Assembly: GCF_000485595.1 (NCBI RefSeq)
Contig: NW_014577271.1
Coordinates: 320,581-367,376, forward strand
Source: Priapulus caudatus
Lineage: Eukaryota > Priapulida > Priapulimorpha > Priapulimorphida > Priapulidae
Reading direction: 5' to 3'
DNA length: 46,796 nt
Part shown: one piece after another, positions 10,265-20,800 of the stretch
Numbering within the stretch: the first letter of the stretch is position 1
Layout of the letters: every line of letters starts with the position of its first letter
Notes under the pieces: model-generated
The model's database searches: none
What the model was told of the DNA's origin: nothing
The model's input: only the letters and a program-made list of their open reading frames with translations
Translations under genes and position numbers: made by a program

Positions 10265-11516
10265 TTGATCCGGATCACCACCAAAATTTAGATCATTCTA
10301 AGTTCACCCATTTCTGACCTATCCTGACAAATTTTATTTAATTAATTCCAGGATCCGGGGGGGATCAACCGGGCTAGCACCAACCAAAATGTAATCAATT
10401 CTAAGTTACCGCATTTTTCTACGCTAGCCTGAAAATTTAACTTAATTATTAATTAATTGATCCGGATCAGGACCACCGAAATCTAATCAATTCGAAGTTT
10501 AGCCCATTTCCGTACCCTACTCCTGAAAATTTCATAGACAATCCGTCCATTAAGGGTTTCCAAGTCTAGGCTGTACAGCAAACAAACAACGCACAAACCA
10601 CCGACAAACCAACGAGCACAAACCGACAAACCAACAAACACACAGGAGACGCCGTGAAAAACATAACCTCCTGCCTAAGCCTTGGCCGGAGGTAATCAAC
10701 GCACCAGGACCCTGACGAAGTAAAATAAGTGTGCTAGTCATACTTTTGTGTATATCCTTGGTAGTTACCTTTGGAATACATAAAATATATTGTAAAAGTA
10801 ATGCTATATACTCGATGGCGATGATTCAGACCTTGACCAATACTAAATACATAAACAATAAACCAAAATAAATGTGTGCGCTGTGTGTTGTGTGGGTGCA
10901 CGCGTGCTGTGTACTTCTCTCGCCACTAAGAGTAAAGCTCCGGCGTCGATTGGCTGTTCCGTCGCCACGTCCTCTGACCAGCTTGGCATAGCTTCACTAA
11001 GTCTATTAATGTTTTTTATAATAAGTAATTAATAATTGTCGAATTGCCTCTATCGTGCTATTCATGCTCTGCCTGTGCAAACAGCCAGCTACCGACCCTC
11101 CTCACCACCTCCTCGCTTCCTCCACCGCCAGCTTAATTCTCATCTAACCCTTCAATTAGTCCACACACCTTCCCCGCCCTCTACCCTCCATCAACCACGT
11201 TCCTTCCCTTCCGCTCTTCATTTTATTCAATTTTATAAATGCACTATACTGGTTCGTTATTAGCAAACGTTACGTAGCCTGAAAGCAGCTACAACTGACA
11301 TTAAAATGACTAATTGACTCCCATTCGCACTTACACGCAGAATTTCTTGGATTTATACAGCCCCCGCTTAGACAAATTCACTGATCACCCAGAAATCAGG
11401 GCCAACGCCGCGCGTACAAAGGCCGAAAGTGATCCGTTTGCGCACCGGACGAGTCAGCCAGACACCAAAACATTACGCGCTATACGTGACAATAGTGGCT
11501 GAATAGCTAATATCGA

Positions 11517-11530
<14 letters not shown>
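10265..11530 (+). repeat. Direct repeat 'B', right copy, error-rich
   Basis: The copy follows 2881-4010 in order, including the ACAAACC run, the GTGCACGCGTG stretch and the TCC/ACC-rich stretch, with frequent one-base insertions. It ends at GAATATAA just before an AT microsatellite. Together with 10130-10265 it contains the complete E repeat, which the left copy lacks. No gene is seen. Confidence 0.7.

Positions 11531-11557
<27 letters not shown>
11521..11557. repeat. (AT)n microsatellite
   Basis: A run of about 18 AT units sits exactly at the right end of direct repeat B, where the two copies stop matching. Confidence 0.95.
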
Positions 11558-11560
<3 letters not shown>

Positions 11561-11562
11561 GG

Positions 11563-11657
11563 GTTAATAATAACAACAACAAAACGGAAAAATAATTGTC
11601 ATTATTAACGCTCATCTATGTCTCCGGTACTTGGCCGGAGACGTGCCCCTGGGCTAA
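11563..11657 (+). other. Inverted repeat and strong hairpin followed by CTAA
   Basis: GTTAATAAT near 11563 pairs with ATTATTAAC near 11602. GTCTCCGG (11620-11627), a 7-base loop and CCGGAGAC (11635-11642) make an 8-bp perfect stem. CTAA lies 11 bases further on. A hairpin about 11 bases before CTRR is the form of a Helitron 3' end, but the next base is C rather than the expected T, so this remains only a candidate. Confidence 0.25.
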
Positions 11658-11684
11658 CTATCTCGATTGGTTCGGGTCCGCGCG

Positions 11685-11930
11685 CTACGAGTTACGGGAG
11701 AGTAGGGACGACGAGGCTATACCCGGGTATATGGTTTCGGGTTCCTGGTTAGAGTAGCGGACGTAGAACGCGTCAGGCGACTCCCTAGACTCGTTAGTGG
11801 AATAGGCGAGGTACGGTAGGCGAGGTAGATAGTTACCAGGGTAACCGTACCCAGGGTACGTTCCGGCAGTACCCAGGGAGACATAGACCCTCTCAGCATT
11901 ATTAACCGCTGATGCCAATATGTTCCCATA
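11685..11930 (-). repeat. Fragment of an unnamed repeat also present at 44747-44800
   Basis: The minus strand here and the plus strand at 44747 share AGGGTCTATGTC, a (CC)NGGGTAC module and TGCCGGAACGTACC over about 50 bases. The reading frame through it (77 residues, rich in Tyr, Pro and Gly) is open on this copy and diverges on the other. A domesticated or TE-derived coding fragment is possible, but no domain is recognised. Confidence 0.35.
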
Positions 11931-14560
11931 ATAACTGTTCCAATTCCGTTACATATCTTGCAAAAGCACGCGTGTCTGCGTACGTGGGTAATAATATAAG
12001 TACACTTAACCGATTTCGCAACCGCATTTTCAAACGATATAAACAGTAGAGATGAAAGCCAATGAATGGATTACCACGATTATATTGCGGTAGTCACCAG
12101 CCCATACACATTAATGTATACAAAATGTCACCCACACATTCTATGCAAAGGCAATAAAAAATAAACACAGAACCATTTAGTAATAGTCTTTATTTACATT
12201 GTGTAAATAGATTCCTTGCTACATTTAGATCTACTATTCAATGAACGGGTATGCTATTATGAAACACGACGATCGACGCATCACTTCAGAATCAGGGAAG
12301 TAGCCCATAACATTCCACATTCTTCGCATTGCAACTTACTTCTACGGAGAAAAGGGCATTAAGATAAGAAACAGTATGCCTACAGGACAGTCATGTAGAA
12401 AATACAATTAATTGGCAAATACAATTTCACCATACTGAACGTATATAAATAAGTCACAAACGTCACGAAATATGATATGAATTACAGCAAGAAATCACAA
12501 AACGTAAACAAAGACGAGTGAATCATTTAACTGGCAATGAATTGAATCAATTACAATTGAAACTCAATTGAATCATTAAATTTCATTACTTCATGAATTA
12601 TACAAGTACACGGTAATATAAATTGTAATTCATATACCCCATTTGAAACGAACGTGGGGTTACATTCTTTTATTATTGATATCTACGCCTAAAGAAATTT
12701 GCTATCATATGAATGTAAGATCAATATGACATGATCTGACTTATGTCATGAAGCACACCATAAACTTATTTGATAGCACATGATAACTAATTTGTCAACC
12801 TCTTTGACATGAACTGCACGTCGTCATAATCGATGTCAGATTCTTTTACATAAATAATTACAGTGAGTGTCGAGCTGTTGTGAACGGAATTAGCTGCTTT
12901 CCAAATGTAGTGGTATAGTAGGAAGCTGAGCGCTAAGACACAGCTCTACAGATAGACAGGGTAGCATCCCGTAGCAGTGATGCTGTCCCCGGCTTTATCA
13001 CCGGTGATTGCCGTGTTTGCAGTTCCCAGGCACCTGGGGTGAGGCTGACAGCTGGCGAGTCCCTATGATACTTCACCTCGCCATGGTTGGTGTGTGCAGT
13101 AAGCGAGAGCAACAGGCCGGTGGCCGGTAGATTTTCCCCACCTAGCGTCAACCGTAGGCCAGCGTATGTAGGCCTAGTAGGTTGGGTGGCCCCGAATGTA
13201 TTGCTGGTGTGCACGATGTGCGATCTTTCAGCAACCTGCTATCGTTGTTTACATGCTCACCTAGCCGGCTGATGCACGGTGACCGACTGACCGTGCACAC
13301 GAAGCGGCTGATCAGGAATTGACGTGCGATGAAGAACGTGGCGCGCAGTGACTGTCCCGTACGTAATAAACTCCCTGTCGTGTATACGTAAAACTTCGGT
13401 GTTGTGCATTATGCACATGTCGGTTACATAGCGTGCCGGTCGCATTACAGACTCCGCATCAGATCCGTTAGTCTGTGGTCCCATCGCGTTGCGGGCGTGA
13501 AGGCTATTACTCACTTAATAGTCGAACCCTCATGCCCCCAACCCTGCATGTAACGGGGAGCGGTATGTCCCTGCCCATCTGGTCGGTGTCCTCCACTAGG
13601 TCGATAGGCCGGGTGGGTAAAATATACACAACTCCTACCTCAGAGCTCACGATATTGGAACATCAGAGGTCACGGAGGGGAAGGCAGGTCTGTTGTACAT
13701 TTATTCACCGTATACATGCACGAGTGTATTAATTTCCTTGTCTTTGAGCCACTATCATGTTGTTTTTTTAATTGACTTAGTTACTGAATTGACATCACAT
13801 GCAAAGAAATAAACAGCATGAACGAAATTTCTTTACTTCAGTGCTTTACCACAAACTAACAACTGAATACTTTCACACCATCAAATAATTGAATATTGGG
13901 CATGACATGACATAAGATGCTTATTCTGTTCGAAACATATATAATTAATCTTCACACAATTGAAATTTTCACCATTTATGTCTAGCAACTATAGTCAGGT
14001 ACGCAGGTCATTATATGGCATGTGCACAGTTCTGTGTCAGTGAACAATCAATGCCCCTTGCACGTTGATGGCTAATTATCATAAAAATATTTCTATGGAT
14101 AAGATTGTCTATATGATCGGAATGTTATAGGTGTTGTCATTCTTAAAAAAACATTTTATATTACCTACCCGGTATACTATCATTTGGTACCACAACGATA
14201 TTTGTTACAATAACATAGACGGAAATAAAACTTTTCATGACATACTAGTTAATATAATAGTGACATGTTTTTTTAAATACTCATGTGATTATAATGACAT
14301 TTCGACATCTAATATATTTTCCAGATCATACAGTATTACAAAAACGTTTGGCAGTGGGTATTGTTGCCGGAGACTGGACACAGTATTATGTAGTATTTAC
14401 ATTACACATTCTGGTACCTTGGCAAAGAGAATTCACCAAGTGAAACCACATAAAGCCGATCATTCCCTCTCACCTTTGCTAAACACTTTTAAGTAAGCAT
14501 TCTCCACATCTATGCATGAGACTACCATTAGGTGACCTCAGTCAAGATGGCATGTAGGTG
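11931..14560. other. Stretch without a recognised gene; 3' flank of the MLLT10 homologue
   Basis: The part from 11990 to 12650 is AT-rich. The part from 12930 to 13735 is richer in G+C and has open frames on both strands, none with a recognisable domain. A minus-strand AATAAA (13700-13705) lies 860 bases past the MLLT10 stop and could be its poly(A) signal. Nothing else is supported. Confidence 0.4.
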
Positions 14561-14564
14561 TTGA

Positions 14565-14735
14565 TCAGCTCTTCTTGCCCTTCTCATCAGGCGGTGTCCG
14601 ATTGCTAACAGAGGAGCGCCCTGAAGAGTTCTTTCCACTTACACTGGACTGCCGGTTTAAACTGCCTGCCATCCCTGCAAACTGTGCTGCTAGAGGATGC
14701 TGTTGCATCTGATACATCATCTGCTGGTATTGCTC
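14565..14735 (-). CDS. MLLT10 exon 17: C-terminus and stop
   Basis: Residues 713-768 begin [18 protein letters not shown], which joins the LTP of the previous exon to give the family's LTPEQ..Q..YQM pattern. They end in a Ser/Lys-rich tail and TGA at 14567-14565. The acceptor is ATCTTGTTGTCACAG. Confidence 0.88.
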   Translation of the reverse strand, partial: EQYQQMMYQMQQHPLAAQFAGMAGSLNRQSSVSGKNSSGRSSVSNRTPPDEKGKKS

Positions 14736-14848
14736 CTGTGACAACAAGATGTGCTTTGTCTTTACAATAATTATTTAGACCCCCAAGGTTTGCCATGTTT
14801 TACAAAAGGAGAGAATATGAGCAAGGCACGCACGCACGAACGCACGCA

Positions 14849-14880
<32 letters not shown>

Positions 14881-17800
14881 CACACACACGTATTGTGTCT
14901 GGGTGTCAACACATCATGAAATTAATTTCCAAGTATAAAACATTGTTATATTTACCTTTTCACATTTTTAAACTTTTTACCCTTCAATTAGATACTTCTG
15001 AATTTACTATTTGCCACCCCCTTTCCCACCAGTACAATACTAGTTCTTAGTGTGTTGTACGATTTTGTTCTATCCTAAAGTTTTTAATATTTTCTTATAT
15101 GTGAATACTGTATGCATTATAATTGCAATAATATTTATTATGTACTGTTTTACTAAGAATCGTCACCATTTACCTGGCTTGATTGACACGTTTTTGATCA
15201 TTTTACAACCATTTTTCAAAAGACAAGTACGATGTAAATTTAGATACCTGAATAATAAAAATCAAATCATAACATCATCAATTCGTCATAACATAAATTA
15301 TATGAGGCCGAACAAACCTTCAGTATAAGTACTCAGGCCTGAAATCATAACTTAATAGTTGATGTACTGACCGGTGTGAGTTGAGCCATCTGTTGGTGCA
15401 TCGATTGGAGCTGCTGCTGTTGAAGAAGCAGCGCTCGGATAGCCTCTGTAGTTTGACCCTGTGATGCACAAACACACCAAGTCACTTATAGCCAGCACGA
15501 TATGAAGAGCATATAAACATTAGGTGATAGATACAACATGAAAATGTGAAAGTATCTGAAATATCCAAATTTAGTTGCACTTAATGCTACTAAGAATTTG
15601 CCACGTTTACAAAGCAACCAATACCTGAGAGGCGGGAATAATAGGATAGCCAGCCAAATTGAGAGTACCCCTGCTGCTTTGACCCTGCAAAGTTGGCAAA
15701 CTTGGCAGTTCAGCAGCAGGTGGCGCTGCATGTCCTGCAACCGGTGGGCTCACAGGGATATGGTTGTGAGAGCCTGCAAGACTGTGCTGGATTGGGCTGC
15801 GTGCTTGGCTGCGTGCATGAAGACCATCCTGCAATAGAGCATCTCATATCAAGACAAGAAAACGTAGACAATTCCTCTCGATGGACAACTCGTTACAGAA
15901 ATAACAGCAAAGATATACAACAGGTGCAAACACCACACGTTGCTCCCTCACCTGTATGTTGCTGTCGCCACGTGGCACAAAAGTGTTGTTAATACGGGTG
16001 TTGCGTGGTTCAGACATAGTGGACGACGCCTGGCTGTTATTGGGCACGGCTAGGCGTGCATTGACGGCCAGCAGGTGGTCCCGTCTCGCCGATAGGCTGC
16101 TAACTAGCTCCTCTAACCGGTGATTTTCTGCTCGTAGCTGATGCAGGCATGACAAGAGAGATGCAACTACAAAAAGTACAAACAGTACCTTATATTACAC
16201 GAGTGATAAACACACTAGAAAAAAAATTCTATAGATGCTTTTTTGATTCTAAAATCCTACGTTAAATGGGGCACATTCGAATACAAATACATATCTGCCG
16301 CTAGATAACAATATGGAAGTCGCCCTGGGCAATTTTCTTTGGGGTATTTTTCTCCCTTCTCTTTATTTTGCTGGTTGAAAATCTAAACAAGATTGAAATA
16401 TTAGTGATGTAAATAATGTCTCAATGTCACTTGCTCAAATAGTTAAAAACCATTCCACCAAGTAATATCAAGGTAAGAGAGATAAATAAATAAATAATAA
16501 TAATAATATAGAACAAGTGCCGCAGAGCGACAGCCCTCAACTGACGTGTACTGTAGCCGGGTAATCTTCTGATAAACTCACTGGCAACCGAATCAAGTGT
16601 GCCCTCCCGCCACCGCGTTCGCGCCCAGAGCATATATCTAGGATACTACTAATACAGATGTAAAATCTATGATAGGCTTTGCTATACCGGTAGTACAGTA
16701 ATAAAGATACAGCTGTGTAACTTTAATGACTTCACTATATTAACATGTTATCATGGATATGCGTTGAGCGTGAGCGTAGTGGTGGTGGGGGGAGGGGGAT
16801 GGGGAAGGGAGAGGGGGAGGGGGTCCGTCCGCCCCTCCGTGCTGATCGGGCCAACAATTAGCCTAACTTGTCCTCGTCCCCCCGCGGGAACTCTCAGCCG
16901 CTGCAGCTCACCGTCTGCCATCTCCGCCGCCCCCACAACGATGGAGCCAACTTGTAGAGAGGCAGTGACTCCAGGATCTCAGTTCCTCATGCGAGCAATC
17001 CGCACCAATTTTGACAGTAAGGCCCTAGTCATACCCTCAAGAACGAATTTGTAGTTGAAACCTAATACGAAAGCATTGTGGGTATGAGTGAATTGCTTAT
17101 GTATTAAATGCCAGTATAAATTATAATGACAATCTCATATTGTTGGGACGAAAATAAACCCAAACACTATCACTGTGCCGTCAGTGTGCTAACGTAGGAC
17201 TGAGATCATCGACTAAACATGCACGATTTAACCACTAACCTTAGAACGTTCCTGAAGGGACAGTGATTTGTTTAATTAATCAACCCTTGGCGAATTATTC
17301 AGCCGCTGCGAGTGCAAGAGCTTACAGAACGTTCTGAGTTAATCGACATCTTTTTCTTTTTCCAGCTTTTCCGCTGTTATTTTCCTCTAAATCATTAGCT
17401 CATCCTTGACGATAGTCAGATGCAGCTTTGCTAGATATCGCATGCATTCTCCTGTTGGCGTGCGTGCATCCGGCGACGTGCGTGCGTGCGTGCGTGCGTT
17501 GGGCGTCCGTGCTCCGCTCCGTGTCTCGGCGCGCCGGTCGCCCCTCGGAGCGCACCGTCCGCCCGTGCCAGAAGATCGAAAGGACGTCGAGCTGAGGCGA
17601 CGGGCAGCACGAGGCGTCTCAGCCCCACGCGGGAACGCCGACTGGAGTGTCGTAGTCCAGTATGGCTCAGATCACAAGCGAAGAAGATGTGGTCGCCTAT
17701 CCGGTGGCACAGACGAACTTCGCAGGGCCGGGCAGTACAAGCGAAGCCTGTACATGCCTCGCGAGAGGCACGCGGGTCAGACAGTTGGGCCACGCACAAA

Positions 17801-20800
17801 TCTAGCTCGCGAGGAGCGGCGACGCGAGCCCTCGTCGACCCGGGAGTCAGCGGATCCATTCAGAGTCGCCAAGCTCGGCTCACGTAGGGGGTCAATCGCG
17901 AAACGGAGTTGGGATGGTGCGACGCTGGGGGTCAAAGCGTCAAAAGTGCTCAAGAGTGTACAGGCATGAAAATTGTCCGGATTTCCGTTTTTCCGCCACG
18001 CATCCAAGAATTGTTTCCGAGTTTATCCGTTTTTGCCGAGTCTCAGGGGTAGCAGCATTCGTAATCTACCCGGGCACATGTAGGCATGCAGGCGCACGGT
18101 TTATCGAATCGGTCGTCTACTGGGTCTGGAACAGCAAGCTAGACTGGTACCCGTAGCCGTAGCCGTGTGTGCGTGAGACGCGTGTGTGGGCGACCATGTG
18201 TTGGCGTGTGCGACGTGTGTGCGTAAGGCGCGTAGATAGTAGCGACGTGTGTTGCGTGGCTGCGTGAACGTGTGGTGCGTGACAGCGCGTGTGCGTGTCG
18301 TGTGTGCGTGAGCGCCGTGTGTGCGTGTGTTGGCGTGAGCGGCCATGTTGTGTGACGTGTGTGTGTGCAGCAGGTGTGTGGCGTAGAGCGCGCGTGTGTG
18401 CGAGCGTGTGTGCGTGAGCGCGTGTGTGGCGTGAGCGCGGTGGGCGACGTGTGTGGCGTGAAAGCGGCGTATGTGCGACCGTGTGTGCGTGAGCGCGTGT
18501 GTGCGTGAGGCGCGTGATGTGCGACGTGTGTGGCGTGAGCGGCGGTGTGTGCGTGAGCAGCGTAATGTGGCGAACGTGTGTGACGTGAGCACGTGTGTGC
18601 GTGAGCGCGTGTGTGGGCGTGAGCGCATGTGCTGCTGAGTGCGTGTGTGTGATGTGTGTGCGTGAGCGCTGTGATGTGTGGTGTGCGAGCGTGTGTGCGT
18701 GAGCGGTGTATCGAACGTGTGTGCGTGAGCGCGTGTGATGCGACATGTGTGCGATGTGCGACGTGTGTGCAGTGAGCAGCGTGTGATGCGACGGTGTGGT
18801 GCGTGAGCGCGTGTGTGCGTGAAGCGCGTGTGTGGCGTGAGGCGGCGGTGTGTGCGTGAAAGCATGTGTGCGTGAGCGCGTGTGTGGCGACGTGTGTGCG
18901 TGAGGGCGTATGTGGGCGAAGTGTGTGCCGTGAGCGCGTGTGTGGCGTGAGCGCGTGTATGGCGTCAGCCGCGCGTGTGTGGCGAGCGTGGGTGCGTGTA
19001 GCGCGGTGTGTGCGTGAGGCGCAGTGTAATGCGACGCTGTGTAACGTGAGCGCGTGTGTGCGAACATGTGTGCGTGTGCGACGTGTGTGCGTGAGCGCGT
19101 GTGTGGCGACATGTGTGCCGTGTGCGAGCGTGTGTGAGTGAGCGCGTGTGTGCGAGCATGTGTGCGTGTGCGACGTGTGTGAGTGAGCGGCAGTGTGGCG
19201 GCATGTGTCGTGTGGCGACGTGTGTGCGTGAGCGCGTGTGTGCGACATGTGTGCGTAGGTTGCGAACGTGTGTGGCGTGTATGCGACGCTGTGGCGTGTA
19301 ATGCGACGTGTGTGGCGTGAAGCGCGTGTGTGCGTGAGCGGACGTGTGTGCGACGTGTGTGCGTGAGCGCGTAGTATGCGTGAGGCGGCGTGTGTGCGAC
19401 CGTGTGTGGTGAGCGCAGGTGTGGCGGTGAGCGCGAGTGTGTGCGTGAGCCGCGTGTATGCGACGTGTGTGCGTGAGCGCGTTGTGTGCGAACGTGTGTG
19501 CGTGTGGCGACGTGGTGTGCGTGAGCGCGTGTGTGCGACATGTGTGCGTGTGCGACGTGTGTGGGCCGTGGCGGCGTGTGTGGCAACGTGTGTGCGTGAG
19601 CACGTGTGTGCGAGCATGTGGTGCGTGTGCGACGTGTGTGCGTGAGCGCGTGTGTGCGACGTGTGTGCGTGAGCGCGTGTGTGCGACGTGTGGTGCGTGA
19701 GCGGCGTGTGTGCGGAACGTGTTGTGCGTGAAACGCGTGTGCGTGAGCGCGCTGTGTGCGTGCAGCGCGTGTGTGCGTGAGGCGCATGTAGTGTGACGGG
19801 TGTGCGTGACGCCGTGTGCTTGTGACGTGTGTGCGTGTGCGACTGTGTGCATGACGCGCGTGGCATGTGTGCCAACGGTGAGCTCAATTCACGCAAAGCG
19901 CGCATGCGAAAACTCTAAAATGGATGTATAAATTAGTTTATTGAACCGTTAGAATTACTGTATGTAACACGTCTTAGGCTCATACATTATATTTTTTCTA
20001 TTCCCCCCAACTCTTCTTTTGGGGGCGCTTTTGTTTTGTCCCCCCTACTTTTTGGATGGGGGGGGCCGCCCCCTGCCCCCTACTTCCGGCCGCCCGTGTT
20101 ATTACTGACCCCCAAATTAAAAAAATCTCCCTAATGTGAGAGGGGGTACCCCGCCCCGCCTCCGGGTTCGCCCCCCCGCGCTTCGGGGTTCCCCCCCCGC
20201 CTCGGGTTTTCAGTGTTTTTTTACGCGGTCATTTTCTTCAGCCTGGGGTTCAAAAGAGGGGGAACATCCTCCTTAACTTAAGGTATAGGAGGAAAATGCA
20301 GAATTGCGGGCACAAATCTAAATGGCTTGACCTATGCTCTTAATATTCGGTGTATAGTGTGATGGCAGCGAAACCCATCACAGTGGGAAATTGGAGGTCA
20401 CAGGTCAAGAGCAGTGGGGGAAAGGTCACATATCAGACGATTTTCTGAGGAAAATGGCCTAACGGTCAGAGTGAAAAAACTTTTTTGTTTCCAGTGCTAT
20501 CACACTACCATTTTTATCACTTTATGAAAGGACCATGAAATGTGCTTTCTGCTGACGTGGCGAAGAGTAATGTGTCTGATAACCTTTGACCCTCAGAGGA
20601 AAGGTCAACACGGATTTGTTGACTGTTAACAAAGGACTGAACGCTTTTGCTATTAGAACCCACTCCAGCCGCCCNNNNNNNNNNACACACACTCGTTCAC
20701 GCACACACGTCGCACACACGCGCTCACGCACACACGCGCTCACGCACACACGTCGCACAAACGCGCTCACGCACACACGCGCTCACGCACACACGTCGCA

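Larger units (their letters stand above)
7670..10265. repeat. Right arm of the inverted duplication (partner 1-2880)
   Basis: This arm holds the intact first codons of the zinc-finger gene, its leader, the small plus-strand ORF, the AT-rich block, a second fold-back element and the E repeat, in mirror order to 1-2880. The part near the zinc-finger gene is clean. The part beyond about 9050 has many irregular insertions. Confidence 0.75.

Noticed and set aside
13087-13272. tRNA or other structured RNA gene
   Set aside because: I looked for A/B-box-like and cloverleaf patterns here and across the window and found none convincing.
12933-13732. G+C-richer block with frames on both strands as a candidate gene or LTR
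   Set aside because: No domain, splice support, TG..CA paired ends or second copy in the window.
17406-17969. 187-codon plus-strand frame with overlapping frames on both strands
   Set aside because: It lies in a G+C-rich, error-prone copy of a D element. The clean copy at 21150-21371 does not keep the frame.
18117-19905. Reading frames of 250-590 codons over the minisatellite, both strands
   Set aside because: They are open in several frames at once and translate a 12-16 base repeat into His/Thr/Arg or Cys/Val/Arg runs. No codon or domain signal.
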